Of a DNA stretch of 64,000 nucleotides, positions 63,027 to 64,000 are shown in pieces. Source of the DNA: Paraburkholderia sp. BCC1884 (GTDB taxonomy: Bacteria; Pseudomonadota; Gammaproteobacteria; Burkholderiales; Burkholderiaceae); the NCBI RefSeq assembly GCF_900996225.1, contig NZ_CAAJGL010000065.1, forward strand, positions 33,376 through 97,375. Reading direction: 5' to 3'. The translations under genes and the position numbers were made by a program. The notes beneath the pieces are model-generated. The model was not told the origin of the DNA. It did not search any database and saw nothing but the letters and a program-made list of their open reading frames with translations. Numbering within the stretch: position 1 is the first letter of the stretch; each line of letters begins with the position of its first letter.

Positions 63027-63749
63027 ATGACAGCAACGCGGCGTGTGAGCCGGCCCGGTCCGGTTCGATGGATGTTCTATCTGGGTGCCGTGCTGGCGAT
63101 TGCGTGGCTCGTGACGCAGGCATTTTATTTTGCGCAGATTGCGGTGTGGAATTACGTCAATCCGCAGTCGACGGCTTTTATGCGGTCGGATGCGTGGCGG
63201 TTGTCGCAGGATCGACCGGATTTGTCGGTGCAGCATACGTGGGTGCCGTATGACCAGATTTCACGGAATTTGAAGCGGGCGATTATTGCGTCCGAGGATG
63301 CTAACTTCGTCAATAACAACGGGTATGAGACGGATGCGATTTTGCAGGCTTGGGAGCGGAATAAAGCCAAGGGCAAGATCGTGCGCGGCGGGTCGACGAT
63401 TACTCAGCAACTGGCGCGGAATCTGTTTTTGTCGCGGGAGAAGAGTTATATCCGCAAGGGGCAGGAGCTCATTATTACGTGGATGATCGAGACCTTGATG
63501 GATAAGGAACGGATCTTTGAGATTTATCTCAACTCCGTTGAGTGGGGGAATGGGGTTTATGGGGCTGAGGCGGCGGCTCATTATTACTATAAGACCTCGG
63601 CGAGTAAGTTGACTGCTGCGCAGTCGGCCCGGTTGGCGGTTATGCTGCCGCAGCCTAAGTATTTTGATGAGCATCGCGGGTCGCAGTATCTGGCGCAAAG
63701 GTCGCGGGTTATTGCTCGCAGAATGGGGGCGGCTGAGTTGCCCGATTGA
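63027..63749 (+). CDS. mtgA: Monofunctional peptidoglycan transglycosylase
   Basis: 240 residues. N-terminal membrane anchor ([21 protein letters not shown]), then the GT51 domain with the catalytic Glu in [46 protein letters not shown] and [23 protein letters not shown]. It polymerises lipid II into glycan strands. Codon use shifts in the second half (many T- and A-ending codons such as TAT, AAT, ATT) relative to aroE. A 55-bp gap follows aroE. Confidence 0.95.
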   Translation: MTATRRVSRPGPVRWMFYLGAVLAIAWLVTQAFYFAQIAVWNYVNPQSTAFMRSDAWRLSQDRPDLSVQHTWVPYDQISRNLKRAIIASEDANFVNNNGYETDAILQAWERNKAKGKIVRGGSTITQQLARNLFLSREKSYIRKGQELIITWMIETLMDKERIFEIYLNSVEWGNGVYGAEAAAHYYYKTSASKLTAAQSARLAVMLPQPKYFDEHRGSQYLAQRSRVIARRMGAAELPD

Positions 63750-63778
63750 TGGTTGGGTTGCTTGTGCGGAGGATTGGT

Positions 63779-63798
63779 GTTGTTGTTGTTGTTGTTGT
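63779..63798 (+). repeat. GTT trinucleotide repeat
   Basis: Six perfect GTT units (63779-63796) plus a partial one, 30 bp after the mtgA stop. Simple slippage-prone microsatellite in non-coding DNA. Confidence 0.85.
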
Positions 63799-63851
63799 GT
63801 TGGCCTTTCCTTGAGGTCACGGTGGTCTATTAGTGTTGCCCCTGTGCGGGG

Positions 63852-64000
63852 CGGCACTCACTTTCTTTGCCGCCGTGTATGGACTCGGGACATGGGTAAC
63901 ACCCGTAACGGGACATGGGTAACACATTTATCCGGTCATTCCGTCATGTTCATGTCGATGGTGTGGAAGTGATGATGGGCGATGTAAAGGTCGTAGCAGT
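63852..64000. mobile_element. Left end of a probable insertion sequence (truncated by window)
   Basis: A 17-bp sequence CGGGACATGGGTAACAC occurs twice as direct repeats (63886-63902 and 63909-63925), 23 bp apart start to start. Repeated terminal sequences of this type resemble ends of IS481-like elements in Burkholderia-type genomes (from memory). Just before lies GCGGCACTCACTTTCTTTGC, the first half of a palindrome common in Paraburkholderia intergenic DNA; its second half is missing, as if interrupted. A frame opening with ATG at 63975 continues past the window end and could be a transposase, but only eight codons are visible. Confidence 0.5.

Overview
The window is high-GC, densely packed chromosomal DNA from a beta-proteobacterium of the Burkholderia/Paraburkholderia type. 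The evidence is the housekeeping gene order (mutT-yacG-zapD-coaE-pilDCB; ispB/rplU-rpmA-obgE; proB; rppH/proS; ffh; ampD; nrdA-nrdB; aroQ-accB-accC-prmA-DUF3426; mpl; aroE-mtgA), a lysine/alanine-repeat histone H1-like protein, and the amino acid sequences themselves. The assignment is inferred from recognised protein families, not from a search.

Layout. 1-7431: end of a DUF815 ATPase gene, mutT, then a leftward block with pilB-pilC-pilD, coaE, zapD and yacG, and a CNNM/CorC-type membrane protein. 7568-29143: one leftward type VI secretion (T6SS) locus: tssA-tssB-tssC-hcp-tssE-tssF-tssG-vgrG, then an adaptor module (DUF2169 with pentapeptide repeats, a second pentapeptide-repeat protein, DUF3540, DUF4150/PAAR-like), then tssJ-tssK-tssL-tssM and an FHA protein. 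It has no clpV (tssH) and no obvious toxin/immunity pair; its DUF2169 gene is broken by a -1 frameshift. An AT-rich stretch and a tRNA-Pro(CGG) gene flank its upstream side. 29939-42522: ispB divergent from rplU-rpmA-obgE, proB, a CNP1-like lipoprotein, rppH divergent from proS-marC, hpt, ffh, a CcsA-like cytochrome c assembly protein, a PP0621-type protein and ampD.

42523-49055: nrdA and nrdB (class Ia ribonucleotide reductase) with a notable control region, then a histone H1-like gene. The nrdA promoter (TTGACC, 16 bp, TATACT) has two NrdR-box-like sites exactly 31 bp apart, the first covering the -10. Just downstream lie four DnaA-box-like 9-mers repeated at exactly 12-bp intervals. 49330-57581: a leftward series joining a NTase-like hypothetical, a TlpA-type thioredoxin, aroQ, accB, accC, prmA, a DUF3426 protein, tpx, a PfkB nucleoside/sugar kinase and a glycine-zipper lipoprotein. 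57779-63749: rightward mpl, yqiA-type esterase, rnb-type RNase II, aroE and mtgA. The last 150 bases look like the left end of an insertion sequence that interrupts a common intergenic repeat.

The most unusual parts are the T6SS locus (no ClpV, TssM without its N-terminal membrane hairpin, heptad-repeat VgrG tip, adaptors without a recognisable cargo, frameshifted DUF2169 gene) and the composite nrdA control region.
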